Source: Bifiguratus adelaidae (lineage: Eukaryota > Mucoromycota > Endogonomycetes > Endogonales). From it: DNA of 55,611 bases. The translations under genes were made by a program, and so were the position numbers. The stretch's first letter is position 1. Every line of letters starts with the position of its first letter. The notes below the pieces were generated by a model that saw only the letters and a program-made list of their open reading frames with translations, was not told where the DNA came from and did no database searches. Positions 32,921-44,034 of the stretch are shown one piece after another. The stretch is from positions 47,068 through 102,678 of the forward strand of contig MVBO01000035.1 of the NCBI GenBank assembly GCA_002261195.1, in the 5' to 3' direction.

Positions 32921-34063
32921 TTAATTGGTTGTCCAAGATTGCCAAACGCGGCTAAGGAATCCTTTTGGAGGATCCCTGGATTCGGTCGATTCGGTGGTCT
33001 TTGTCGCGGAGGATGCAGGCGACGTGGAAGTCTCAAAGGGATGTGTATGCGCCTTCTCGAACAAGAGTTCAAATTCGCCTTCCGATGAAAGATAGGCTTT
33101 GCGGACAGAGAAAGGCGCAATGACATTGTAGCTTCGTATCTTCGGATTCAGTGCTTCGACCGCCTTGGTAACGTAGTTTGCATGTCTTTCTCTATAAGTT
33201 TGGATGACCATACTGTCAATTCGTCGGTGACGTGAACGATCAACTTCCGCAGCCCGAAGGCTTAGCTCTAATTGTTGTATCATACCGTCTCGAAACTGCT
33301 TCACTTGACTGTCTACCTCCTTTTGCATCTCGATCCATGCCGGCGCCGCGCCTTGTCGCAAAACAATGCGGTTCATCAAGTATTCGGTAGTGTCAATGAA
33401 GGGATTACGGGCGTGAACGTCTTTTGGGATGGGCTTATGCCGACCTTTTAAGTTATCAAACTCGCCCCTTGCTCGAGCTGCTTCGATGCGATCATCCACC
33501 AGGATACGGAAATCGTTGAGAGATGCCGGTCTCCGCTGTTCGCCTTCTTCCGGGTAGTTCTGAACCATGTTTTTGCCAGACGTCGCATAATCAAAGGCAG
33601 AATCACGCGCGTGCAGAATCCTATTTTGCTTCGCTTTCCGAGCCTGTGTTTCTTTTAGGAACGACTTTTGCTTTGCGTCCAGTTCCTCAACGGGAAGTTT
33701 TATCTTTGCTGGCGTTGGCGGTTTCACCGGTTGCGTGGACAAGGGTGGCAAGTGAGATTTTGGTTGAGGGATGTTGCGCTTTGCTGCCCCTTCAACACGC
33801 AAAGGCTTGCTGTACTTGTCCATGAGCATGCGCAAAACGGCATCGTGAGTGGACTCGTCACCCGCCCAGGGCGGGTCACTGGGCAACTGTTCAACAACTT
33901 TTGAGCGGCGACCGTTGGCATTATTTTCCTCTTCATCCGCCTTTCCTGCCAGGGACGAGCTATAGGCCCGCAGGTCAGGTCTGACGAGAGCAGCTCTCAC
34001 CCGCCACCGCTGCATTAGCACCGAGTGCCAACCTTGTGATGCGCAGTCAAGACCAAAAGTCAT
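32921..34063 (-). CDS. DNAJC28-like conserved-domain protein, probably mitochondrial
   Basis: Single-exon 380-aa protein with the DnaJ-homologue-subfamily-C-28 conserved domain (DUF1992). Motifs: the core FRILVDDRIEAARARGEFDN, LKGRHKPIP, and NPFIDTTEYLMNRIVLRQ, then GAAPAWIEMQKEVD, followed by a long charged helix. There is no J domain or HPD, as in other fungal members. The N-terminus (WHSVLMQRWRVRAALVRPDLR) is Arg-rich and could be a mitochondrial presequence. Human DNAJC28 is mitochondrial, but its role is not established. The start is 112 bp from the divergent NOP56 start. Confidence 0.85.
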   Translation of the reverse strand: MTFGLDCASQGWHSVLMQRWRVRAALVRPDLRAYSSSLAGKADEEENNANGRRSKVVEQLPSDPPWAGDESTHDAVLRMLMDKYSKPLRVEGAAKRNIPQPKSHLPPLSTQPVKPPTPAKIKLPVEELDAKQKSFLKETQARKAKQNRILHARDSAFDYATSGKNMVQNYPEEGEQRRPASLNDFRILVDDRIEAARARGEFDNLKGRHKPIPKDVHARNPFIDTTEYLMNRIVLRQGAAPAWIEMQKEVDSQVKQFRDGMIQQLELSLRAAEVDRSRHRRIDSMVIQTYRERHANYVTKAVEALNPKIRSYNVIAPFSVRKAYLSSEGEFELLFEKAHTHPFETSTSPASSATKTTESTESRDPPKGFLSRVWQSWTTN

Positions 34064-34078
34064 GGCACGTGCTTGAAT

Positions 34079-34086
34079 TCACGTGA
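34079..34086. promoter_or_regulatory. E-box palindrome TCACGTGA
   Basis: Perfect palindrome with CACGTG core, in the 112-bp divergent promoter of the DNAJC28-like gene and NOP56. A second CACGTG is at 34066-34071. bHLH factors (Cbf1/USF type) are the expected binders. Confidence 0.5.
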
Positions 34087-34175
34087 TCTTGTCATAAGCC
34101 ACAAAAAGAAAAATTCATTCGAAGCAAAGAGGACAAGCTTGTTGTCTACTGATCTGGTCTCTAGAGCGGGCATAT

Positions 34176-35888
34176 CATGGTAAGTAGTGCATATAGTAAT
34201 GCAAAGGCATGATAGAGATGATTGAAAATGGCAATATTCTTGTTTGATGGATAATTTACTGATAATATTTGTAGGCCAGCTACATTCTGTTCGAAACGGC
34301 CTCCGGCTATGCGCTCTTTGAAAGAGTCCAATCCGAAGAGATTGGTGCCAAACTCGAGGAAGTACAGCACTCTGTACTTGATCTTGCAAAGTTCGGCAAG
34401 ATGATCAAGTTGAAATCGTTTGGACCTTTCCACAATGCTGCTCATGCTTTGGAAAACGCCAACGACGTGTCTGAAGGTACGCGCAGGGTTTTGTGTGAAA
34501 AAAAGAGATCAGGGTGTTGATTGCACTCAATTAGGCATTGTAAATGATCACTTGAAGGCATTCTTGGAGATGAACTTGCCCAAACCAAGCAAAAAGAACA
34601 AGGTTGTCCTTGGCATCGGCGAAAAGAATCTTGCTGGTGCCATCAAGGCTGAATGCGGCTACGACTGTGACAGTGACATGATGACTTTGGAATTGATCCG
34701 CGGTATCCGCTTGCATGCTGACAAGCTCTTGTCTCAACTCAAAGAAGGAGATCTTGAACGAGCTCAACTCGGTCTCGGACATTCATACTCTCGCGCCAAG
34801 GTGAAGTTCAACGTGAACAGATCTGACAACATGATTATACAAGCTATTGCGCTCATTGATCAATTGGACAAAGATATCAACACATTCTCTATGCGTGTTC
34901 GAGAATGGTATTCGTGGCACTTCCCTGAACTTGTCAAGATTGTGAATGACAACCATCAATTCGCCAGACTCGCAAAATTCATCAAAAACAAGTCCAACCT
35001 CTCCGAGGAACAATTGGAAGGACTCGAAGAAATCGTTGAGGATGAGTCAAAGGCCAAGGCCATTGTTGATGCTGCCAAGGCTTCTATGGGAACGGACATT
35101 TCTGACGTTGACATGATCAACATCGAGAACTTTGCCGACAGAGTTATCGAGCTCGGAAACTATCGCAAGTCCCTTCACGAATACCTCATCTCCAAAATGA
35201 ACTACGTCGCTCCCAATTTGTCAGCCCTCATTGGCGAATTTGTCGGGGCTCGTCTCATCTCTCACGCTGGCTCATTGACCAACCTATCGAAATATCCCGC
35301 TTCGACCGTTCAAATTCTCGGCGCCGAGAAGGCTCTCTTCCGTGCCCTCAAGACTAAGGGCAACACACCAAAGTACGGTCTCATTTACCACTCCTCCTTC
35401 ATTGGCCGCGCCGGACAAAAGAACAAGGGAAGGATATCACGTTTTTTGGCCAACAAATGTACCATTGCTTCCCGTATCGACTGCTTCACGGACAGGCCCA
35501 CCACAAAGTTCGGAGAGGCTTTGAAACAACAAGTAGAAGACAGATTGTCCTTTTACGAGACGGGTGCCACTCCTTCAAAGAACTCAGACACAATGAAGGC
35601 TGTGATTGACGCCTTGAGATTGGACGAGCATGAGGAAGATGAAGACATGGAAGCACCAGCCGTTCCCGGTAAGTTTAACGACAGTTTGTACCGTACCTTC
35701 TTCTAATTCACTTTGGAGTAGCTCCAAGCAAGAAGCGGCCTGTAGAGGAAGATGATGAGGCTCCAAAGAAAAAGAAAAAGAAGGAGGAAAAGAAGACCAA
35801 GAAGGGGGATGGCGAGAAGAAGGAAGATAAGAAGGACAAGAAGGAGAAGAAGAAGGAGAAGAAGGAAAAGAAGAAGAATAAGGAGTAA
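34176..35888 (+). CDS. NOP56: NOP56, box C/D snoRNP core protein
   Basis: Nop56 (501 aa), the nucleolar partner of Nop58, fibrillarin and Snu13 that guides rRNA 2'-O-methylation and pre-rRNA processing. Four coding exons: the ATG alone at 34176-34178, then 34275-34476, 34535-35668 and 35722-35888. NOP5NT region: [16 protein letters not shown]. The block [11 protein letters not shown] and [18 protein letters not shown] are diagnostic of Nop56 rather than Nop58. The NOSIC and Nop domains follow ([58 protein letters not shown]). The C-terminus is the usual Lys/Glu/Asp tail, encoded by a polypurine tract. Confidence 0.97.
35764..35885. repeat. Polypurine tract in NOP56 3' coding exon
   Basis: Nearly uninterrupted GA-rich strand (AAG/GAG codons) encoding the KKE/D tail. 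It is low-complexity coding sequence, not a separate element. Confidence 0.85.
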
Positions 35889-35978
35889 AAGCATCGCTGC
35901 CCATTTGTCGTTCCATGTTGTTGTATTCTAATCTCAAGACACATAAAATCGCCCATTGAGCATCCACATCCTTGTCAC

Positions 35979-38455
35979 TCATATTTGCCCAATGATGATT
36001 GCGGGTACATGGCTTCCTGCTTCCAATGCTGTCTTGCCTTCTTCTCTGGCGGGTAAAACGAGAAGTGCATTGGCGCCGGAAAGGCTCAACATGCGCGAAC
36101 TTTGCTGGATGCCTGTCGAGCGAGCGGAGAAGGTGGTTGCCTGGCATGCTTGTCTCTGTCGGCGTAAGATTGCACGGTGGTATTCTGGACGTGGATCCAA
36201 TCGTACAGAATGCTCCAACTAAGTCCACACAATTTAGCGATTACTCTGAGGAGTACACGCCTTACCTTGACATCGAGCAAGGGCAAATCTGGTTCGGGGT
36301 ATCCTGCCATGCGTCGAAGGGCCGGTAGAACAAAGAGATAGAACGTAACAGTCGCAGAGACTGGATTCCCTGGCAAGGCGAAGAATAAAGTCGGATGCTC
36401 ATTTCCAGGTTTTGGAACTGTAGCAAACGTAGTCGGTTTGCTGGAGATCTAGTTAGCCTTGTCGTATTGGCCCTAGCTGCCGGCTTACCCCGGTTTCATC
36501 ATGACACGACCGAAATGAATAGTGGCACCCAGCTTTTGTTCAAGCGTCGGTTTCAGCAAGTCCATTTCGCCCATTGAAACACCACCAGTGGTTATCACAA
36601 CGTCGCATTCAGTCGTCGCTTTCCTCAATGCATTTTCCAAATCATCGACGCTATAATGCATATATCAGTGCTTGCTTCCAAATATCCAGGAAAGACACTT
36701 ACTTGTCCGGCGTGATGGCCAGGTCAACCGACTGGAAACCGTTCGAGGCCGTTGCGGCAAGAAGTGTTGGTCGGTTACTGTCTCGTATCTGCCCGTAACC
36801 AAGAAGTGTACCGTCTTTGAGATCGATCACTTCTGTCCCAGTGGACATGATCCCAATGATAGGCTTCTTATAAACCTTGACCTATGGCCGGTCAGCCTGA
36901 ATGGCATGCCTCGCAAAATGCTAGCACTAACCTTTGAGACACCAACGGAGGTGAACAATCCAATCTCTCCTCCGACGGCAGATACGATGCTGCCTTTTAC
37001 ACCCACCAATTCATTCACTTGACAGTCGCTTCCAATCTCGCGGATGTTTTGGCCTTGTTTGGCTTCCACACAGATCTCCACCAGCTCTTCAATTTTGCCA
37101 TCTTCCGAAGCCTTTTTGAGTAGCGTATCTTCAACCATGACGATAGCATCTGCTCCAGGTGGAACAGCACCTCCGGTTGTAATGCGTGCAATCTGTCCCG
37201 GTTGAAGTGGTTTGGAACCATCAGACCCAGCTGCTAAAGAGACGAAAGCAACGGGATAGGTGCCTTTACCATCTTTGGCTAATTCACAACGGTATGAGCT
37301 TCACAGCCACTCTCATCACTTTCGCGTTCCTACCTATAACAGCGTATCCGTCTACGATGGAGGCGCGGTATCCAGGCACAGGCTCCTTGGCAAAGACGTC
37401 CTCGGCCAAGATCATGTTATGTAACGTTGAATCAACCGGCCACTCTACGATAGATTCGCAGGAGGTGTATTGTGCGATGATGTCTTGTGCCTGCTCCACC
37501 GCAAGCATTGGATAAGGCGACTTGCGTGCTCGCCTAGCGACTAGATTGGTGGTGTTAGATCCTTAATGTTGCAGATATACAACGTCGCTTCATACCCGGT
37601 TCGTTAAGAGAAGTGGTCAAAGCTTGACCATGCGATTTGTGATGATGATGGTGATGATGATGAGAATGGTTGTGAAAATAGTGACCATGTGTGGACATGG
37701 TCACATTCACCTCTGGATTTTCATGAACGTGTGATTTGGTTCCTGTTCCTTCTTGAGCGAGTGCTTTGTGGATACGCTCGCCTTTGCCGCCTCTCAAGAG
37801 ATCAATAGCATGTCCAAGAATTGGCATTACCGCTTCCAAGTTCTCTTTGCATGCTTTCGGGCTGCCAGGCAAGGTTATGATCATTGTTTGGTTCCGAATG
37901 CCGCTCACGGGGCGGCTTAATGCCGCAAATGGCGTCACATTGAGTGATGTTGCCAACAGCAAATGCGTGATGCCGGGTGTATTTTTAGTCAATAATGGTC
38001 CAATCGCCTAGAGGAAGAAACACGTTGGTTTTCCATGCGTCATTGCTGCATATCCGAATCACTTGCCTCTGGAGTGACATCCCTTCCAGCAAAGCCTGTA
38101 CCGCCAGTCGTGATAATCAAATCGGTCTCACCGGCATCACACCACTTTCTTACGATGGTTTGTATGGCAGGCAACTCATCGACGACAGTCTCCTTGACTG
38201 ATATAATCCACTTTTCAGGATCACCCTCAAAAAAGGATGCTATAGCGGGCCCGCTCTTGTCATACCCTTGTTGGCCGGAAGCCGCGGTATCGCTCACTAT
38301 GAAAGACCTTACTTGAGTGCCCAGCAAGCAGACAATGCCGATGAAAATTTACCTACAAGAATGCCGACTTTGATCGCTCCTATATATAGTGCAAGTATGA
38401 ATCATAGCAAGCTCATGAAGGTACAGAACGGCGCCTCACACTCACCCAAAGACAT
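35979..38455 (-). CDS. GPHN: Gephyrin-type molybdenum cofactor enzyme (MogA-MoeA fusion)
   Basis: Two-domain enzyme of molybdenum cofactor synthesis, corresponding to gephyrin/CNX1/CnxE. The N-terminal G (MogA) domain adenylylates molybdopterin: [60 protein letters not shown] linker carries a histidine run ([19 protein letters not shown]). The C-terminal E (MoeA) domain inserts molybdate: [55 protein letters not shown], the [15 protein letters not shown] segment and a final beta domain ending VPAIIIGQI. The order G-then-E matches gephyrin and CnxE, not plant Cnx1 (E-then-G). About nine short introns; the one at 38008-38066 is GC-AG. MoCo would serve nitrate reductase and sulfite/xanthine oxidases. 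Confidence 0.93.
38008..38066 (-). other. GC-AG intron in the gephyrin-type gene
   Basis: Donor GAG|GCAAGT, acceptor CTCTAG, 59 nt. It preserves the invariant MogA motif GRDVTPEAI; the only GT alternative would delete VTPE. Confidence 0.88.
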
Positions 38456-38501
38456 GTTGCCGTGCGCGAAGCAGTGACAAGAACCCAAATAGGGTAAATA
38501 A

Positions 38502-38509
38502 TCACGTGA
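38502..38509. promoter_or_regulatory. E-box palindrome TCACGTGA
   Basis: Perfect CACGTG-core palindrome in the 135-bp divergent promoter between the gephyrin-type gene (start 38455) and the ADAL-type gene (start 38591). Confidence 0.5.
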
Positions 38510-38590
38510 TTGTGTTTCCAATTTTCAGAGGCGCAGCCAAAAAGCTCACAGTTCGCGCGCTTCTCCCTTGCTCACCTCTCACTCTCGACC

Positions 38591-39919
38591 ATGACTCGGG
38601 CAGGTGATATGGAAGCTTTCTGTAGATATCTGCCAAAAATAGAGTTGCATGCTCATTTGAATGGTAGTATTAGTCCTTCGACTCTGAAAGAGCTCGTTCA
38701 GCTCCGTCGAGACCGCGGCGAGGATATGGAAGAGCTCGACAAGGTGGAATACGGCTTGAATCATATCTCAGAGTAAGATGCGTCTGGTTTACGGCCTGTG
38801 AGATCATTTGCTCATCGGCCATTGTATGTAGCTTCTTTGCGCTCTTCAAGTACATTTATCCTTTGACCAATGACATCGAAGCCGTCCAATACACGCTAAA
38901 GAAAGTGATCCAAGAGTTTGAAGACGATGGTGTCATTTATCTCGAGCTCCGGAGTACTCCTAGGGATGGGAAAGCACCATCAACAATGACAAAGCGTTCA
39001 TATGTCGAGGCTCTGATTAAAGGAATCGAGCCATTCAGTACCATCAGTCCTGATACCCATGGTATCGCAGTCAGGCTCTTATTGTCTGTGGATAGACGGC
39101 ACACGTTAGAGCAAGCTATGGAGATTGTTGATCTGGCCATTGAGTACAAGGATCGCGGAGTCGTTGGCGTCGACTTGTGCGGACATGTGTTGGTATGTGA
39201 TTATGCAAATTTTGTTGCTCATCGCCAACAGAACTCTAGCAGGGCAAATTCAGTGATCTCAAGCCTGCTTTTGTGAAAGCGCAAGCAGCTGGACTCAAGC
39301 TAGCCTTCCATTTCGGTGAGGTAAGTGCGTGGTGGATAACTCAAACCCCAAGATCGCATTGATGGTTATCATTTGGCCAGGTCCCCGAAAACGTTCCCGA
39401 GTGTCAAGAGTTGTTATCGCTCCATCCAGGGCGATTAGGTCACGTCACGCATCTTGACGAGGAGAGTCGTCACATCATCATGAAGCGCAAGATACCCATT
39501 GAAGCCTGTTTGACATCTAATATTATCTGTAAGACTGTAGAAGATTACCCTCAACATGGGTTTGGTGGCTGGCTTGCAGTTGATCAACCCATCGTGCTTT
39601 GCGTAAGTGGTATTTTGCTACCTATTGGGCGCTGGCTAACCCTATTTTCTCTTGCTACTGAACTTAGACGGACGACAAAGGTATGGTCGGTGTCACAAAA
39701 GCAAATCAGACATTAACAAGACATTTTGTAGGTGTGTTTCGAACGAGCAATACCCAAGAACACATGCTAGCGATGACGCACTTTAATCTCGATCATGAAC
39801 GCATGTGGAATTTGGCGTTTACGGCTGTGAATTGCTGTTTTATTGATGAAAAGGAAAAGAAGGTACTTAGGGCGCGTGTCACGTTGAAAAAGGAGCAGTG
39901 TGAAGGCGGAAATAAGTAG
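38591..39919 (+). CDS. ADAL: ADAL-type N6-methyl-AMP/adenosine deaminase
   Basis: Metal-dependent adenosine deaminase-like protein (347 aa) of the ADAL/MAPDA group, which deaminates N6-methyl-AMP to IMP. Exons: 38591-38772, 38832-39192, 39243-39320, 39381-39602, 39668-39680 and 39732-39919. Motifs: LPKIELHAHLNGSISPSTL (metal-binding HxH), FFALFKYIYPLT, YLELRSTPR, GVDLCGH, the LAFHFGEVPE block with the catalytic Glu, LGHVTHLDEE, LTSNIICKTVEDY and TDDKGVF. The last holds the metal Asp and is carried by a 13-nt micro-exon. It fits ADAL better than classical ADA because of the ELRSTPR and HFGE...CQELL blocks. Confidence 0.92.
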
Positions 39920-40014
39920 AGGTATAAGTGTATCAATGCTCGTGTCAATAGATATGATCTTGTCTATCTCTAAGGAATCGTGTATATATACAAGAGTACA
40001 ATACACATGTGAAT

Positions 40015-43000
40015 CTACTTGTCGTGTGTGTCTCTTCGGAAGGTCATGCCAGACATGACCAACTTTCGAAGGTTTTCGTTTAAGCGGGTCGTTTTCGCAT
40101 TAGCTCCGGTGTCGGCATTGAGCAGAGGATTCAGAGATGACTGAATGTTGGTAGGTAAATTGACCGGGAACTGGGACCATTGAAAAGTCGCGTTAGCGAT
40201 TGTTGTGTTGATGGAAGCCCCGAGGCCTCCTGTTGCCGGCGGAGGAGCAGAAGTTATGGTGTCAAAGGCCATAATGTTGGAATCTTCAATGAGTTGAGGA
40301 TTTTCGGAGAACTTTTGCTGGAATCGCTCAATAAGCGGTTGTTGATCGGCCTTTTTGACGCCTTTAAGATCCAGGATGCGTTGAACATTTCCGATATTCT
40401 TGTCGCCAATCAAAAGTATATACTTTTCGACAAACTCGTTCGGTGGGTCGACCGGGACCATGATGACTTTGAGGATGGCTTCCGCTCGCGCAATTCCTCT
40501 TGTTACAAGTTTTGTGTACCTGAAATTGTTCAGCCGGTGCTCGAGCCTTGCCGTGTGCACTTACATGACAGATGGAGTGTCCTCCTTGTCTCGAGTGTGA
40601 GTGGGCAAATTAATTAACGTGGTCTTGATTGCATAGGTATCCAGCAACATCTACAATTTCGCGTGGTAAATCATCAACTGATCAAAAGTTGCTGTAAACA
40701 TTTTTACCTGCTCTGCTCCAACCTCTCCGATTGGTTTGCATTTCGTGATATTATTGAGGTATTTTAGAGTGAAGGACCTAAGATGATGCGGGTTAGCTGA
40801 GGTTTTCAACAAAGCGCACCTCCTCACTTACTCGACAAACCGATCACAAAATGAACGGTAAAATCTCTTGTTATTTACAGCTTTTCCAATGGTCTGCATG
40901 CATTCCGCCATGACCGATTGAAAGGTGGACACCCAAGATGACTGGTCACCAACAGTATCCAAAGTAGACCAAGGCATTTTAGTCATGTTGGTGAAGGCAA
41001 TATCGTAGGACGCTTCCACATTAGCAATTAAGGTGCGTATTGCTAGGGATATTGTTCTATTGCATGTGAGCGTCCCCTTCTTTCCATGGTCCAATCCACT
41101 TACGAGACGAAGTTTTCTCTCTCACTCTCCATAGACACTTGATCGCGAAGACCAGCATCGATCTTTTCCTTGATCTTGTCTTGCAACTGCATTGTGGGTC
41201 AGAATAATTCTTGGCAAACTCGTCTTGACCTCCCAATTTCTCCTCTTACCTGCGCAGTCGTAATGCTGCAATAGTCGCAGGTGTTGATAGTGAGACAGGT
41301 GATCTTAATCTGCTCTTGCGTAATTGATTTGGCATCCAGGCTGTCGAACCAAATGAGTAATCCTTCGCAAATGAAGACAAAGCACAGCGCACCTGGGCAT
41401 TTTGGCCACCAAGACGTCATTTGCATAAGCAATGAGGTATTTTCCAAATACCTTGCTCAAATCAAGCAGAGGCTGTCGCGTTGATAGCCGTGCAAATTGA
41501 GTCAAGGTCTCTCGGTAATGGTAAAATAGATCCGTGCTGGACGGTATCACCACCATAGACGCATCATCCTGGGGTATCGTTTCTGTTTTGTACGCAGTGA
41601 TGCTCTCGGAAAGAAGCTTATCTTCCGAATCGATGTAAAGTGAGAGCGAGGATTCAAATGCATCGGCTATGCTGCCCTTGAACTTCTCATTGAGCGCATG
41701 TCGCTCACTATCCGTCATACCCTTTTGAAGCGCAAGGTCAGAATTAATAAGTGTGCAAATGCCAGACATACCGCTCTAGTGTATCGTCTTGCAATCTGAG
41801 TCTCAAAATCCATGGAAGTATGTATCGCCTGAAGCAATATTTTGACATCCTTGGGAGGATCACGTTGCAGTATTTCTCGGATATCATCCCTACCGACAAC
41901 GCATGAGTACGCCTACATGAAGAACAAGTAGGGAATGCTCAATGTACCTAGTATAGGTGCAAAAGCGTAAAGAAACAGCTTCACCCATCGCCCAAGAAGG
42001 TGGAAAAATCCCAGACTGATCTTCGTCCACCACCTTTAGCAGGCGTTTAAGCCATGCGTAACGCCGAGAGACATTGTCAATCGCAGATACCTACAGCGTC
42101 CATGATCAGCATGATGGCCGAGGATGGGTGGCATATTTACACCTACCTCTTCATGAGGCCTGAATATCCGTCGATAATCCTTCAACTGTAGGTCCAGGTA
42201 CCAATCTTGGACCCAAGTTCTGCGCTCCATGCAGTCAGTCTCTCCATGCTCTCAAAATTGCTCCAACTTACTTGACAGACTCGCCAAGCACATCAGCGAG
42301 CAGACAGGCATCGTGAAGGGTAGCCACTTTGCCAACCAAAGCGCCAGAACCATTAAATCTAGATGAAGAGACGTGAGCTGGATGACAATGCAACCTAAGC
42401 GGCATCTCACATACCCATTCTCAAATTCACGCATGATTTGCTTCTTCAAATGATCCTCTATGGAGGCTATCGATCGGAAAAGTCGGTCGATTTGGGGTAC
42501 GCTTTTGTATGATCTAAATGCTTGATGCAATTGCGTAACCGCCTAGTGAGGGTTAGTGAGCACTTGACAAGGCGCACATCTCAAGAGCTGCACCATACCT
42601 GTACCAATTGCGCACTCTCCCTGTATCGCTCCTTCTCCGTCATCTCCTTCAATTGATCGACTGCCATGACTAACGAAATATGAGTAAGGTCTTCTCGCTG
42701 TCCGGTTACTTACCCATCATTTGCAATCGTTTCAACACCGTCATGGAAGTCGTAAGATGTCGTTTTGCATAGTCCAAAGACTTGATATCACTCGTGATGT
42801 TTTGAACCATATCCTCCGATTGACGTGCTTTCTCCTGAATATCCTTGATCTTGACAAACAATGACTATACCGGCTTGTCAACGACAAAGTCTGTGTCCAA
42901 CCCCTGCCTCACGTGCCTGTATGGCCCGCTTGGCCTCGCGCAATTCTTCCAAGCCTTCACTATCTACCGAAGACTGTCTTCTCGTCAAAGACTTGATTTC

Positions 43001-43261
43001 GTGGTCTAGCTTCTTCGCCTTCAACTGTAGCTTCTCGAGCACCTCGTCTACGTTGGACAGCGATTCCTCTACCAGCGCGCGTTAGCCCCATGTGCCGATG
43101 CGCGTTCTAGGGCTCGAACACTCACCATCCGGAAAGATGTTGTTCACATAATGCGCGGGATTGAAGTCGAAGCTGTCGAGTGGATCCGACACTTGCAAAA
43201 TGTCGGATACCCTGAGCTCCATATCGCGAGACAGTTGCTGCTCGCCTGCATTAGTATCCAT
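40015..43261 (-). CDS. VPS53: VPS53, GARP/EARP tethering complex subunit
   Basis: Vps53, a CATCHR-family subunit of the GARP complex that tethers endosome-derived vesicles at the trans-Golgi network. The start ([18 protein letters not shown]) leads into the family's [16 protein letters not shown] and, across an intron, [13 protein letters not shown]. Further blocks: [20 protein letters not shown] (joined by a GC-AG intron), [20 protein letters not shown], and the C-terminal [20 protein letters not shown] with [11 protein letters not shown]. The Ser/Thr/Ala-rich tail ends [10 protein letters not shown]. More than ten short introns interrupt the helical middle, so exact exon edges there were not all fixed. 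Confidence 0.92.
42865..42916 (-). other. GC-AG intron in VPS53
   Basis: Donor CAG|GCACGT, acceptor GTATAG, 52 nt. It joins KRAIQ directly to SLFVKIKD, matching the ungapped KAIQQLFGKIKD of animal Vps53. GT alternatives are out of phase or leave a 39-nt intron. Confidence 0.75.
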
Positions 43262-43473
43262 TTCTACGGTTGCACTCAGGAACGTCTTTCATGAACAAGG
43301 TCAATCACAGTCACATGGACGAAGACGGGGATAAGCAACGAATGACATGACACAACAGGATGAAAACAAGAGTAGATGAGCTCTGGGCTAGCTAGGCGCG
43401 TTCTATACGATGACTGGTGATGGTATATGTACATTGAAAAACGCAGTGTGAACGGGCTGCTGTCACGCTGCAA

Positions 43474-43906
43474 TCATTTGATTTTGGCCTCGTTGAATAG
43501 AACGTGCTGTCTCACTGTGTCGATCCAAGCGATGGAGAAGGTAAGCGGAATAGTCGGAAGCAAATGGTCAGCCATGCGATAACGAATATGATCCCTATTG
43601 ACATAGGTGGCATTGAAACAGTACCTTTGGGATCATATTTGATGAACGATAGTTTCGGTGCTATCCTCGGTCGAGTCTTCGTATAAAAGAATCCCGTTCC
43701 AGCAGTGGACAAAAGTTTCACAATGATGGTTCTATGATGCAAAAGTGAGCGATGAGATCGATACATGTCGATGTCAGGTCATGAGAGGACATTGGCACAT
43801 TGTACAAACCTTGCTTTAGCTTTCTTTGCCACTGTAAAATCAGATCAGAAAGGCAAGGTCAGTCGTTGCTTCATGGCAAAGTAATCCTTCCTATGCGTCA
43901 CTTACT
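43474..43906 (-). CDS. mrpl39: Mitochondrial ribosomal protein bL33m
   Basis: Complete bL33 of 56 aa, a small rRNA-binding protein of the mitochondrial large subunit. The coding exons are a single A (43906), 43810-43831, 43625-43731 and 43474-43514. Joined, they give MAKKAKARTIIVKLLSTAGT and continue GFFYTKTRPR and APKLSFIKYDPKVRQHVLF, ending NEAKIK, which matches the family throughout. The ATG is split by a 74-nt intron (43832-43905): A at the end of exon 1 and TG at the start of exon 2. The intron at 43515-43624 (110 nt) is long for this region. No separate presequence is present, as is usual for bL33m. Confidence 0.93.
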
Positions 43907-43974
43907 GTTCTCCTGTTCACCTTCGACAAGCCAAGAGTCTACCAACTACTGCTTTCAACAAATTTCTACTTTCG

Positions 43975-43982
43975 TGACGTCA
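43975..43982. promoter_or_regulatory. CRE palindrome TGACGTCA
   Basis: Lies within a longer inverted repeat (TCGTGACGTCACGA) in the 128-bp divergent promoter of bL33m and BCAS2. Confidence 0.55.
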
Positions 43983-44034
43983 CGATTTACTTGGTGAACA
44001 GCAGCTTCTGGCTCCAAGTTCTGCACTCCGTGTC

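Noticed and set aside
35703-35956. Leu/Phe/Ser-rich minus-strand frames resembling membrane proteins
   Set aside because: They are the antisense of the NOP56 Lys/Glu tail.
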